The notes beneath the pieces are model-generated. The model ran no database searches. It was not told the origin of the DNA and was given only the letters and a program-made list of their open reading frames with translations. DNA of 64,000 bases, taken from the NCBI GenBank assembly GCA_030685235.1, contig MU839095.1, positions 496,001 through 560,000 of the forward strand, written 5' to 3'. Both the position numbers and the translations under genes were made by a program. Of this stretch, positions 22,005-34,608 are shown in pieces. The stretch is from Copromyces sp. CBS 386.78 (taxonomy: Eukaryota > Ascomycota > Sordariomycetes > Sordariales > Sordariaceae). How positions within the stretch are numbered: the first letter of the stretch is position 1; each line of letters begins with the position of its first letter.

Positions 22005-23081
22005 TCAGTCCAAATCCATCCTGTCCGGATCATCCGCGGCAGCAACCATTTCTCCAGCCTGTGACAATCCATTACCATTGCCAACCTCCTTCTCATCCTC
22101 GACAAACACGCCCAACCCAGCAAACGCTTCATACAAAGCCCTCGCCGCAAAGTCGTCAAAGCTGTATCCACCAGCAACATGCTGTCTGTCCAACCGGTAC
22201 TTCTCCATAAGCGGGTGAGCCAACCCTCCATGAAGCTTATACCGACTAGGCGCAAAGTCCATGCCTCCAAATGGATCGTATGGGCCCTGTGGAGCTGGCG
22301 CCTTGGGCTTCTCCTTTAGGCCACGGATGGACAGGCGCTCGACTTCTGAGGCGCCCATTCCAGCCACGGCGGCGGCAGCGGGGTTCGGAGCAGCCGGTTC
22401 TGTGATACCGCCACGCTGTCCACGCCTCTTCAGTTGCACCTTCGTCGCTGGCTCCGCTGCCGTCGTAATGCCCTTGGCAAGATTATCCAACTCCATCTCC
22501 CGACTTCTCACCCTCTCCCTCTTCTCCTCCTCGGCCTCCTTAATCGCCTCAATCCGCCTCTGCCTCGCCGCATCCCTCTCCGCCGCCAGCCTCTTGCGGC
22601 TCATCTCATCTGCCTCCCTCCCCGCCTTCTTGTTCCTCTCAATATCCTGTCTATGCTCCGCCTCCCAAGCAGCCAGTTGCGCCTCCGCCTGCCTTCTTTT
22701 TTCGTCGGACCAATTCACCAGCTCAAACGTCAGGTCCTCGACCATCTGCAGGTAATTGTTGTAATCCTGCAACGTCTCAAAGTCGTCTTCCTTTTGGTTG
22801 AACACGGCGGCGACGCGACGACGGATGTCGACTTCGCGCTCGACACTTAGGTCGCCGAAGAAGGCGGACCGGAAACCTTTCCGGCGGAGGGTCTTGTTGC
22901 AGCCGGCGTGAGGACATTGGTTGGGTCCGTCGTTGAACAAACGATTGGCGCAGTTGAGACACATGGAGTGGTAGCATTCGGGGTTGAAGACGAAGACGAT
23001 GTCTGGGTTCAGGTACTTGCGGGACTTGCAGACGGGACACATTTCGTCTTCGAAACCGAGGGGGTCGAGGGGGCGGGCCAT
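22005..23081 (-). CDS. TFB3: TFIIH/CAK subunit TFB3 (MAT1), RING finger
   Basis: A single exon of 358 residues. It is the assembly factor that bridges the CDK-activating kinase (Kin28/Cdk7-cyclin) to core TFIIH in the nucleus, for RNA polymerase II CTD phosphorylation and DNA repair. The N-terminal C3HC4 RING is complete: CPVCKSRKYLNP, then NPECYHSMCLNCANRLF, then CPHAGCNKTLRRKGF. The MAT1 middle region follows (ERE-VDIRRRVAAVFN, DFETLQDYNNYLQMVEDLTFELVN), then a long charged coiled coil (about residues 125-220). The C-terminal kinase-binding region contains PYDPFGGMDF and the Gly/Phe-rich stretch around GGYSFDDFAARALYEAF. The start MARPLDP is chosen because the family usually begins a few residues before the RING; an in-frame ATG 87 bp upstream would add 29 unsupported residues. 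Confidence 0.95.
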   Translation of the reverse strand: MARPLDPLGFEDEMCPVCKSRKYLNPDIVFVFNPECYHSMCLNCANRLFNDGPNQCPHAGCNKTLRRKGFRSAFFGDLSVEREVDIRRRVAAVFNQKEDDFETLQDYNNYLQMVEDLTFELVNWSDEKRRQAEAQLAAWEAEHRQDIERNKKAGREADEMSRKRLAAERDAARQRRIEAIKEAEEEKRERVRSREMELDNLAKGITTAAEPATKVQLKRRGQRGGITEPAAPNPAAAAVAGMGASEVERLSIRGLKEKPKAPAPQGPYDPFGGMDFAPSRYKLHGGLAHPLMEKYRLDRQHVAGGYSFDDFAARALYEAFAGLGVFVEDEKEVGNGNGLSQAGEMVAAADDPDRMDLD

Positions 23082-23720
23082 GGTGGGTAGTTTTGGGTGG
23101 TCGGAGACCGAGTGGAGTGCTGAAGTGGGATTTCGGTTGATAAGGGTCGGTAGGTATTGTGAGTTCAAGATATTTTGCTGATTGAGGAGGGCGTGGGTTG
23201 CTGGTTTATAACAACGAAAGGGCGTTTTCCTTCAAGGGAGAGAATCCGTATCCGAGGGCTCAGGACGTCTCTGGAGGTGTCGGTGAGTGAGTGGCGATCA
23301 CGAGCCCAAATCTTCCTTTATATCCGTTCGGAGGTCGGTGTTTGCGATAAGAACGTGTGCGCGGCAGGCTCGGTCCTAGAGTGTTGTTCGTAATGCGAAT
23401 TCGGTTAGCCAGAAATTACTGGTCACGCGGGTGTTGTATAAGCGGTGGAAGGGGAAGTTCGAAAATATCGAAGACGGAATTGAAACCCGAGTGGGATCGA
23501 TGATGTTGTGAAGGAGGGACCGATCGATAACGGGCTGTCGGGCTGCATAATCCCTGCTTCTGTCAGACTGTCACCCCCAACAACGCGCCAGTGCTCCAGT
23601 GGACGCTACCCTGACGCGAGCCGGTTATTGCGACTGTGTGTTCGGTCCCTGCGACTGTGTGGGCCTGCCCCCCCCTCTACCTCGGATGTCGGAGAAATGT
23701 TGCCGCCTGCTAAATCCCTA
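23082..23720. other. TFB3 promoter and last non-RIP sequence before the isochore
   Basis: No gene is visible. Base composition is still balanced and both CpA and TpG are present on the plus strand. It ends at about 23,720, where composition changes sharply. Confidence 0.55.
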
Positions 23721-24061
23721 GTAAAGTGATATGGCACTAATATTTGATTGATATTCTGTACTGGATTTATACGAAGAGGGTAAAGCTATTCACAGATGTG
23801 TAAACCGATGTAAATAATTGCTGGATTAATTGTTGGATATATAAATTATTATTCGTATAAGTTCTATTGCTAGCGGTATTATTAGTATTAGTTATTAGGG
23901 GGCGGTATGTGCTGATTGGGGGGGGGTGCTTGGCTGGGCGGGGGATATTGGGCATTATAACTGTGCCTATATTATTATAAGCTCTAGGTATGCTTATATT
24001 ATTGTATACTTTGTATATACCTATATTGCTAGCTTTAATACTATTGCGATAGGATAGTTTG
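23721..24061. other. Transition zone with strand-asymmetric CpA loss
   Basis: Between the gene island and the first LTR the plus strand has roughly two dozen TpG but only about three CpA in 23,761-24,060, with G-runs near 23,896-23,945 and few C. It reads as CpA loss on one strand only. No gene; the target duplication GTTTG lies at its right end (24057-24061). Confidence 0.6.
24057..24061. repeat. Target-site duplication of element 1, left copy
   Basis: GTTTG, repeated at 31335-31339 directly outside the right LTR. Confidence 0.85.
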
Positions 24062-24282
24062 TATCACGGGGTGAGGCACTGTTGAGGGTAGGGTAAGATA
24101 TGCGTTATTATGCGAAGGAGAGGAAAGGAAGGATATGTGCGGAAGACTAGCTATATAGGCGAGAGCCCTGGAGCCAGGCTGTGCGCGCATATAACCCTAC
24201 ACGTAACTATGCTATAACGATAGTTATAGCACATTTAAGAGGTAGTGTAGGGTAAGCATATTATAGGCCTAATCCTATAATA
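24062..24282 (-). repeat. 3' LTR of element 1
   Basis: 221 bp. Terminal inverted bases deduced from the four copies are TGTCAC...GTGACA; here they have mutated to TATCAC...ATAATA. The GC content is clearly higher than in the internal region. Confidence 0.92.
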
Positions 24283-24999
24283 CTATCCCTCCTCAAAAGA
24301 AGTTCTAATAGCTTTAAAGATATATATATATAATAATAACTATTTTTACTTATACAGCTCTATCTCTTTCAACATTTTATTATAATTAATAACTTCTATA
24401 AGCGGTATCCTACCTGCCCAAATATTTAACAACCTTCGTAGGATCTTTCTATATAATAAGGCTAAAGATTCCTCTACCTTCTTATCTAATAATTCGATTA
24501 GTTTGCGAACGGTCGTAACGCTGTTTAATAGTAGGATAAATATATCGATTACTATAGTAGTCTTACGGCGTGCTAGGCGGGCGGAGCGCCGTCTAAGTAA
24601 TTTAAAAGTAAATTCGGGGGGCTCGGGAGCGAGTACGGATTCGGGTATTAAGGCGGGGTTAATATATTCGGGCTATTACTAAATTTCGGGAGGTATTAAT
24701 TTATTAGGATTCTCCTTATAGAAGCGTAAAATTATCTCTTCGCAATTAATAACATTAGTTTTAAATTCCTAAGTCGGTTAATAATCGCCTTTCTATTATA
24801 TATAATAATACTAATAAGTATTATTATTTAATTAAATATAGTCGATAAACTTTTCGAAGTCTTACTTAATATATTCCTCGTAATTATTTATATAGATTAT
24901 AATTTTACTATTATTTACCTTAATATCTATTAAAGTATTCTAACTAAATAAGCCTCTACCGATCTAGGGTTAAACTATCGAAATATAAAAGATAGGGGC

Positions 25000-27900
25000 G
25001 TATTTTATATTCGAAAGTAGGGCGAAGTATATTATATAAAACTCCGCTTATATAATTTTAAATAATCCTTCTTAATAGGGGTAGAGCTTTAATATCAATC
25101 GGCCGTTAGCGAAGTTAATTATATTAAAGAGTACTAAATCCCCCTCTTTATATTTAAATGAATTAATTCGGTAATAATTAGCATTATCTTTATACCGTAC
25201 TTAAATACGCCTTATTTATTAGGATACGAAGTCCTAGATTATTTAAAAATAATCGGCTAATTTATTAGCCTTATAATATTCTTTTAACTAAACGGGTAAT
25301 AAATTTAAGTATAGCGGGGTATATAATTCGGTACTTATTCGAAGATAGAAATTATAATTGGCGAAGAAGGGAGAAATACTGGTTAATAAGGAGGTTGCGT
25401 TATTATTTATAAATTTAGCGAAGGGTAACTATTTAACCTAGTTAATCTATACCTAATTAATATAAAAACGGAGGAACTATTCTATTTCTACATTAATACG
25501 TTTAATTTAAACGTTAGTCTAAGGGTAGAAAGCGGAAGTCAATTTACAAATAACGGTAAGCCGCTTATATAAAATACTTTAGAAATATAAAATAAATTAC
25601 GTACTATAATTAAAAAGGATTATATTTAATAAGCCGTAAAAGTAATATACCTAGTCAATAAAACGATTAATTAATTCTTTAACCTTTAGAATTACTGTTA
25701 AAATATAATAATGTATTTTAATTAATTAATTAACGATAATAGCAATATATTTAAAGGTCTAGCCGAAATAAATATTTAAAAGTAATAGAGTAATATAATT
25801 AATAGAAATATCTTTCTATAGGGCGAACGAAATATTAGAAGGTTTAAATAGGCTAGCGGATCCTTATTTTAAAAATTTCGTTTTAATATAGGGGAAATAA
25901 CCTTTATAAAAAACTCTAATATTATAAATTATCCCTTCCTAATAGAAATTACGTTAAAGAAGGTTATAAATCGTATTACAGCTAAGGTACTCCGTACTAA
26001 GAGAATTATATTAATAATTAATTAAAATAAATTAGAATTCTTTATTATAAAAGTTAATAATAACCCTATTACGCTATTTAGTAATACTATTACTAACTAC
26101 CTAATATTCTACGAATACTTTATAAAAGACTTTTTTAATATTAGGAGTCTATTATTTGTAAGCGGGGTCCGCGAAGTAAGAAATTACTTCTTAGAAAAAA
26201 ATAGAAGTCTTATAATTATTTAGAATAATATTATTAATAGATTTATCGTCGTAATTGCTTATTAAGCGGAGTAAGAAATTTAAGGGGTCGTTTAAATAGC
26301 CGTCTTCGAACTATATAGGATTTAAAAATACCCGCTAGCGAATTATTAAACGATTATCGTTAGTATTAGTAGAACGATCGTTAGATTTACGGTTTAGGGT
26401 ATTAGGGCAAAGGTTTTACAAGCCTAAAATATATTTAATAAAGAAATTAAATCGTAATAGGAATTAGGACTACTTTATATAACGCTAAATAAATTACTTA
26501 TTAATTGTAAACGTTTAGAAGTTTTTATAATCTATTAAAATATCGAAAGGCTATTAAGTTCCTTTGAATTCCGGTCTCTATTCCTCTAGCGCTTTAATAA
26601 TAGTAAGCAGCTCTTTATCGTATATATTATAATTATACTTTTAAGCCGTATACTTAGACGAAAAATAAGCAATTAGGTAGAAAACACCGTTATTACTGTA
26701 TTGAGAGAGAATGCCATTTATAGCCCAATTGGAAGCGTTTATTTTAACTACCGTTTTCTTAAATTAATTGTAAATCTTTAATACGGGTCCGCTAATAAAA
26801 ATTCGTTTTAAAGCTTTGAAAGTAGAATTATACGTAGTAGATTATAACTATATAGCATCCTTCTTCGTAAATTCGTATAACAGTCCTACTATTATTAAAA
26901 AATCTTTAATAAAATAGTAGTAAAAATTTATAAAATTTAAGAAAAATTATAAGGACTTTTTAAATTAAAGAACCGCCTAATCGGTAACGGCCTTAACCTT
27001 TTCTAAATCTATCTCGATACCTCCCAATATAATAATAAGGCTTAAATACTTTATTCGTATTATATAAAATTCGTATTTATCAATATTAATACTAAGGCCT
27101 ACTTTAGCCAATTAATCGAAAATATTATTAACGTACTATTTATAATCCTTAACGTTATTTAAATAAATTAGAACGTTATTGAAATAAGCGGTTACGTAAA
27201 TATTAAAAACGTTATAAAGGATATTATTAATATAATTCTAAAATGCTCCGGAAACGCCTTATAAATTAAAAAATATTACTAATAATTCGAATAAACCGAA
27301 CTACGTTATAAGAGCCATAAATTATTTATATCCTTCTTTAATACGAATATAATTAAAAGCAGCGATTACATCGAATTTAGTAAAAATCTTAGTATAGTAG
27401 ATCGCGTTTAAAATTTCTTTAATTAGCGGTAGCGGATATTATAATTTAAAGGTAATATTATTAATACCGTAGTAATTTATATAAACGTAGACTCCTCTAC
27501 TTAATTTCTTTATTAAAAGGATTAGGGCGGATACTTCTAATTATAATAATTAGATAAACTTTTTCTATAATATATTATTAATTTATTTCTTAATAATATT
27601 AAATTTATTAGGGTTAAAAGGTCGTCCGCGAATAATTAGAAGTATAATTCCCAGGCGAAATTCGATTTTAAAATTGTAGGAGCAGTAAGGGGGAAGGGTT
27701 TTAACTCCCTTTTAATAAAAAATATTCGTATAATACTAATACTATTAAAATAGTTTAGCCTAAATTTATATATCTATTTTAAATAATTTATTAGTTTTTT
27801 CGTAAAATTTCGTAATATCCTCTAAAATAACCTTATATAAAGTAATACCGTTAATAGCGAAGTATTAATTAATAGCCTCTTCGTACTAGAGAAAATTATT

Positions 27901-28400
27901 ATTTATATTATTAATTTTAATGGAATTAGAAACTTTAACGGCCCTTAAAATAGTTATATTACCCTTACTTATTAAATTGTCGATTTAATAGTAGAAATTA
28001 CTACCGAAGAACTTCTTATACTTCTATCCTCTACTTATTAAAACCTCTTTAATTATTTCTAGGGTAAACTTATCGTTAAAAACGGACGGATTTAAAATAC
28101 TATATTTCTTCTACTAATTTATCTTCTTCTAATATACGTTTAATATCTTTATTTATATTAGCCCTCATAGTACGAATAATTTAGACGTTATATTTTTCTA
28201 CTAGTTAATTAAAGGCGGCGGCGGATAGCTCCTTAATATTATTAGGGTTAATAAGACCTATTAAGATATAGAGGCGATAAATTTAAATTCGATAATCTAT
28301 AGCAATAATATAGAATCCTCTAATTACCCGGTAAAGTACTAGGACTATCCGTAATAGAAGAAAGGGGATTACGCCGAAAGGAACGGCGTTGAATATAACG
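25000..28400 (-). pseudogene. Element 1 pol relic: RT, RNase H, integrase
   Basis: On the minus strand near 27,350-27,080 a broken frame reads GVSGAF, then YINNIL, then YVTAYFNNVLIY, then a residue pattern for the helix that follows, matching the Ty3/Gypsy RT core (GAPATFQ..IN..L...YLDDILIYS). The catalytic DD has become NN, as G-to-A changes on that strand would give. Near 26,060-25,850 a frame reads NLLQRNFYWEGMI followed by a Cys-like spacing, the integrase HHCC zinc-binding region. Stops are TAA/TAG at expected Gln positions. It is not functional. Confidence 0.8.
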
Positions 28401-28729
28401 GCTTAGCTGGGGCCCGCTAGTATTTTATTAATTATAGAGGTCTTTAAATAGTAAACGATCCGGTTTCGAAAATAGTTAAACCGTTAGCAGGCTATTCGTT
28501 TTACGATTATAAAAATAGAAATACGGTAAAAGATATCCGCTTATAATTTAATATCGGGCTCGCTTTTATTTAAAACTTCTTCGTAAATAACTTTTCTAAA
28601 CGTTAAATTTATTATATTAAAATAGGCGGTTGGGCCGGCTATAGGGGCTTCCCGCTTAATATTAGGGATCCCTTTTAGAAGGTAGCTACACTTTTTATAA
28701 GCTATAATAAATTAAAGTAAATTATAAAA

Positions 28730-29038
28730 TTATAAAATGCTTAGCGAATAATAAACCAACCATAAATAGCCCAAAATAATTAAATTATTTTCGGCTAAAT
28801 TATAAATAAGAAGGTCAATAATTTTATAATAATAGCTTATCCTTATTATAAATTTTATAAAATAAATAATATTACTTTTAGCGGGGCCTCCGTCGGCGAA
28901 ATATAAAATTTTAAATATTATAAACTTAAAAAAAAGGAGATAGTAATAATAAATAAAACATTTATTAATAAAACCTAGGGTAGTATAACTATTATTAATT
29001 AAATTTAAATAATATACTTTATACGATTTATCGGACAA
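28730..29038 (-). pseudogene. Element 1 retropepsin-type protease relic
   Basis: A 102-codon stretch still open after RIP. It contains TTLGFINKCF where family members have an (I/L)DSGA(T/S)..F motif, then ADGGPAKS, then LAENNLIILGYLWLVYYSLSI, matching the ILG..WL..H.P.I end of Ty3/Gypsy proteases. The catalytic Asp-Ser-Gly is lost (reads Asn-Lys-Cys), so it is inactive. This is seen in sequence; the family assignment is by motif only. Confidence 0.7.
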
Positions 29039-29299
29039 TTAGATAAAGAGGTTTAATAAATTAAAGTATTTATAATAGCTATTTACAGAAGATCTAGAAA
29101 TCTCAATTATATTTAATTATATAATAATATTACCCTCCTCTCTTTATTTTATAAATAATTACCTCTAATCGCAATTTAATTTAGAGGCTATATATTTCCC
29201 TATTAATTAATATAACTAATTTCGTTACTTTAAATAGGGCCGATAAAGCCGGGGACGTACGCAAAAACCGGGGCCTATTAATACTATAGTACTACAATA

Positions 29300-31010
29300 T
29301 TATTATTAGCCGTTTAAATATTTATAATATTAATTTAATATTATTAACCGTAGCCCTACTAATTATAACTTTACTAGCTATAACCGTATTAACCCTATTA
29401 AGGAGCGGAATTATTATTATTACCGCTTTTACTACCGCCTCTACTACTACCCTTACTACTATAACCGCCGCGACTACTATAGGTAGAAGCGGGAGGATCT
29501 TGTTTAAAATTAATACGGTTATAGTAAACGGCTAAAAAATAATTCTTACGATTATAACGGGTGTACGCGCCCGTCTTTATACGATATTCGAAAATCTTTT
29601 ACAAAATTATACCGTATATAATAATATTAATAACGGATATAGAATTAAAGTTTATTGCGTTACCGCCTTAATTAACGGGCTATTCCGCGGATAAAATAGT
29701 ATTATAATTATTCGAGGAAAATAGTTTATAAAACGGGTTAGCGAACTTTTTACGGTAGATATTATCTTTATAACTCTAGGCTAGTAAGCGGGTTATTTAA
29801 AGCTATTTACTATAATCGTTATTGGTAAAGAACGGGTATTAGTAAATAATAATATTATAAATAACTTTAGTAACTTTATTATAAAAGAAGTATACTTTTA
29901 TAATATTATTTATATTATATTAATTAATAAAGATAGTAAAGCGGTCTTCGAAAACGGTTTAACGTATATTTTTAATTATCTTTAAATCGTCTAATTTATA
30001 ACGAATAATAATAATAAGGTCGGAATTATTATACTTAGTATTGAATTCTTTAAAAAAGTCTATAGTAATCTTCTATTTCTATTTAATATTATTAATTAAA
30101 TACTCGAAGATATTAGCTAACGCCGATTCAATAATTGCGAAAAGGGGGCCCTCGAAATATTTAATAATATATAAAAAACGTTTAAATTTAAAAGCGAAGT
30201 AGATCAGTTTATTAATTTAATATAATTTAACCTTTATACGCTAAGAGTAATACTTTTCCGCTTTCTCTAATAAAATAACTCTTTTACTATTAAATAGAAT
30301 AATATACGTATATAATTGTACCGACCTATAGCTACTACCGTTAATATTTGTAATTATTATAATAAGTACTTTAATTTTTTAAATTTATTTAAATTAAGTA
30401 CGGACTTTATTAATAGTTTTAACGTACTTATCTTTTTATTTCTAGAAGGATTTAAAAGTATTAGTCTTAAAATTATTAAAGGATTATTTAAATTCGTTAA
30501 TCCTTTATTAGAATTCGGTATTTCAAATATTTAAATAATCGATTTTTTAATAGGATTCGGTAAAATCCTCTTCGGCTCTCTAAGCGCGCGAATAGGCTTC
30601 GACTATATTATTGTAAATAAAATAATTATAAGCGAAGACGACGTTACGGAATATTAGGACCGATATAAGCGCAAGGGCGTAATCTATAATATAATATAAT
30701 AGAACGCAAATAGTAGGATTATTATCGAAGTTTGTAAATATTTTAATTAAAATATTGTAAATTACTTAATTTTTAAGGTTAGTAGTTTAAAGGGCGCCGA
30801 TAGCGGTTATTATAATGAAATTATTAATAATAATCTATAGTTAGTCTATTATTAATTATTAAATTAATACGGATATAGTAATTTATTTGAACGTACTATC
30901 TTAATTAATAAGTAGGGAGAAAGAGATAAGGCTAATACCTATTATATTACTTAGTTCGAATTATACTATTTACAACCGAATCTTTTTACTTACCTTATTT
31001 GTAAAGGGTC
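29300..31010 (-). pseudogene. Element 1 gag relic
   Basis: Between protease and 5' LTR. Near 29,560-29,500 the minus strand reads a patch like R-Y-N-C-K-N-x-F-x-A-x-x-Y-N-R, compatible with a CCHC zinc knuckle whose Cys codons have partly become Tyr. Upstream the sequence is too decayed for a frame to be drawn. The gag assignment rests on position and this patch. Confidence 0.5.
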
Positions 31011-31113
31011 GAATCTTTAATCGCGGAGCGATTTGAATAATCTTTTTTATATTAAATGTAATTTGAATTTATCTCCCTTGAACGTACGTAGCGTAATAGT
31101 AAATACAATAAAC

Positions 31114-31334
31114 TATTACGGGGTAAAGTACTATTGGGGGTAGGGTAAAATATACGTTATTATACGAAGGAGAGGAAAGGAAGGATATATACGGAGGACT
31201 AGCTATATGGGCGAGAGCCTTGGAGCTAGGCCGTGCGCGCACATAACCCTGCACGTAACCGTGCCATAACGATAGTCATAGCACATCTAAGAGGCAGTGT
31301 AGGGTGGGTATATTACAGGCCTAATCCTGTAATA
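31114..31334 (-). repeat. 5' LTR of element 1
   Basis: 221 bp, gap-free match to 24062-24282 with transitions only. Its left (inner) edge is more mutated than the left edge of the other LTR, and its right (outer) edge is less mutated. Confidence 0.92.
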
Positions 31335-31339
31335 GTTTG
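31335..31339. repeat. Target-site duplication of element 1, right copy
   Basis: GTTTG, matching 24057-24061. Confidence 0.85.
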
Positions 31340-34300
31340 TAAGGGTATTCCTATTGTTAAATTATTAGTCCGCTATAAAATAGTTATTTAAATAGCTATT
31401 TACTAATTTTTACGTAAGAACTATATTTACGTAGCTTAAGTTTCGTTGAGTATTAAAAGATTGGTATTTAGTATACCCTTATATTAATTTAGCTATTAAG
31501 TAATAGTAATTTTCGCCTTTTTAGTAGGAAGTAATTTAAATAGCGTATTGTAAGATGGTTTATATTTTATATTGGTACCCTCTAATGCCGCCGCTTATTA
31601 TTTAGTATATAATAGTGCCGGGCCGTTAAAAGAGTATTACCGTTTGTTAATAACTATTTTAAAATTGGATTTACGGCGTATAATTAGTTTATTTGTTGTA
31701 AGAGGCTATTAAAAGTTTATAAATTAATTAATTAACGGTTGCTATAGATAATAGATATATAGATAGATATATAGATAGATAACTTACTTTATTTACTTTT
31801 AGAAACTAATGCTTTTCGACTAGACTTTAGGATATTTAACCGCCCGCCTTTACGAAAGGGAGTAGTTTGTACTAGTACGGTAGTCTATACTATTTTTTAA
31901 ATTTCCTTGTGTAATTATCCCTCTTATTTTTATTAATTTTAATATTATCGATAGTAGTTTAAACTTGCTTACAAAGGTAATTTAATTTAGTAAAGTTAAC
32001 GATAAATATTAGAGTTTTTAATATTAGGTATCGTATATATTGCGCGACGGCTTTAGAAGTTTGGTAGGCGTACGTAAAGGCGAAGTTTTTTTATAATTGT
32101 AATAATATAGTTTCAATAATTTTTAGTAATTTAGTAAAATTAATAAGGCGGTTAATTAACTACGTTTTTAATATATTGTAAAAGCTTTTAATACGAGAGG
32201 TAATATAGATACCGAAATTATAGTAAGTGTAAATAGTAAAGTGAGTAAATTAGTATTATAAAGGGAGGTAAGTAGTTTCGAAATAGTATATAATATTTAA
32301 TAAAGTTGATAGAGCCCTCTTAATAATATATATATAATTATTAACTGTGTTGTTTTATACTAAAATTAGCTTTTAGGGTTCGCTACTCCTTTTCGAAATC
32401 CGCCTTTATTAGTACGTATACTACTACGTTCTAGGCGGCTAGAATCCTATTTATATTATTAACCTATTTGTGGTTACCCCTAATACCCTTAATTCAACTA
32501 TTAATATTTTTTAGTTAGGCGTTTTTAATACCCTTATTAAAATATTGAATACGGTTATTGTAACGTAGTATATGTGAGGTAGTAATACAGGAGGTATGGT
32601 CGTAGTTAGCGGGGTTAATACCTATTTAATTAATATTAGTATAGTCCTCTTTTAAGTGATTGCCGTCGTTACTATAATTTTTAAGCGCTGTTCCTTCGAA
32701 AGATCTATACTATTTCTTTTTAGTATTAAAGGCTGTCAGGATAGTAAAGGTAAGTAGGTCGAGGTGACTACGGACAGGGCAAGCACGTAGGGAAACTAAG
32801 TTAGGGGGGAGAGTAAAAAATAAATTAAAACTTAACTTCTCTACTCCGGAATTAACGGAAATAATTATTTATAATATTATTCTTTTAATCCTATAATAAT
32901 TAAAGCCGGAGGGGTATTACCATTGTCCGACGCTACAATATAGTACTAATTAAAATAATTTACTACCTTCCAATATTTCGCCCTAAACTTCTATAAAACT
33001 AATTAATTAATAAGTCTTTAGCAATTTAATACGAATCCCCCCTTTATAGAATTCTATCTTAGAAACTTCTATATTTAAACCCTTAATCCGGCGATCTTTT
33101 CCCTGTAGCCGAATCCTCTACTTATAATCCGTCTTCTTCTATACCCGAAGCGACTTATCGCCGAAATTATCAGCTAATATTTATAGTTATATTAATTTTT
33201 TTTACCCCCGAACGTTATACCTTCCTCCTTACTATAATATCGCCGCCTTTAATCTTAAAAATTTACCTTTTATTAATCTTTCTTCTTTTTATCCTACCTA
33301 TTTATTCTATTTTTAACCTACCCTTTTAATTTACTTCCTAATTTTTATTATCCTATTTCCTTTTCTCCGTTTCCTTATTTCTTACTATTATCTAATCCCC
33401 TTCGTCCTAACTTTTAGCTTCGCCTTTTATCCGCTTTTTTACTTTATCTTCTACCCCTTATCGTCCTATTTTCCCGTCTTTATTTCTTTATATACCCCTT
33501 TAATTATTTAATTTTATTTTTAACCCTACCTCGAATTCCTTTAATTATACCCTCTTAATTCTTTTATAAGAATTGATTTTGCTTCCCCTTCTTCCTCTCC
33601 TCTTTTCTTCTCCTTTCTACGTATATTATTAATTAATATATTATTACTAATAATATAACTACCTTCTCTACTACCTACCGGCAACTTTTCCGTACTTACT
33701 AATTTATTACTTTCTATATTAATACTAAATAAATTTTCCCCTTTATTTATTCTATTAATCCTATTTTTATTTTTTATTTAATAATATTTATAAAGCCCCT
33801 TACGCCTAATTTATTTAAAATACTATAAATATTATAATAGTCCTACCTTTTAATACCCCTATTACTACCGTAATAAAAGTAATAGCTAAATATATTTATA
33901 TCCCAATTTATAAATCCCTTTTCTTCCTTTTTAATTTTCTAATTTTTAATCCTAATTTCCTTTTTCCTTTACCCTTTTAACCGATTACCTTATATAATAT
34001 TCGAATTACTATTAAATTAGCATTAGTAATCGCCTTTATAACCTCCCTCCTATACTTTATAATTTAATCTACGCCTTTTAAAAATCGGCGTATATTATTA
34101 TCGAATTCGGAGCGGCTATTCCCGCCGGTATTATAATTATTAAAATCCTTCGCTAATACGCCGCTAAATTTCGTACCGGTATTTATACCCTTTATAAATA
34201 GCTTTATATTTTCCTTCGCGAATTTAGCAAATTAATTAATTGTAAAATAATTTAATACGTTTAATATAAATTTTATAATATTAACCTTAATTAAATAGCC

Positions 34301-34600
34301 CCTTAAATAATAAACGTTCTCAATTTTAATTTCCCCGGCGCTACCCCTACTACCGACCCCGCCCTTACTACCGATATATTTAAACTCCTTATAATTATTA
34401 TACTTACGCTTATTTTTAATGATATTTTCCAATCAGTACTAACTATTTATATAAATATCCGATATTTACTACCCCTAATTACTTCCCCTTAACTTTATAC
34501 TAATAACGCTTTAATCTTTATTAATACCCTTATAATTAGAAATTACAATATTACTATTATTAAATTAATAGCGGTCGATAATTATAGAAAAATTTAAATA
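31340..34600. other. RIP-degraded sequence, mostly unassigned
   Basis: This lies right of element 1 and is joined to 24,056 once element 1 is removed. It contains GATA-type tetranucleotide repeats at about 31,748-31,782. On the minus strand at about 32,750-32,340 a frame is open except for TAA/TAG at likely Gln positions and carries CITTSH, but I do not recognise it. From about 33,050 to 34,550 the plus strand is pyrimidine-rich with many CC and CT. No complete element or terminal repeat could be found by eye. Confidence 0.4.
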
Positions 34601-34608
34601 TAAAAATT

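Larger units (their letters stand above)
24062..31334 (-). mobile_element. Ty3/Gypsy LTR retrotransposon, element 1 (RIP-degraded)
   Basis: A complete 7,273-bp element in minus orientation. LTRs of 221 bp at 24062-24282 and 31114-31334 align without gaps and differ only by transitions. The 5-bp duplication GTTTG flanks it at 24057-24061 and 31335-31339. A purine-rich tract on the minus strand (GAGGAGGGATAG) abuts the left LTR, so that one is the 3' LTR. The order from right to left is gag with a zinc-knuckle-like patch, protease, reverse transcriptase, RNase H and integrase, the Ty3/Gypsy order. I could not identify the tRNA primer site. It is the same family as element 2, about 32.3 kb to the right, collinear over its whole length. 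Confidence 0.93.
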
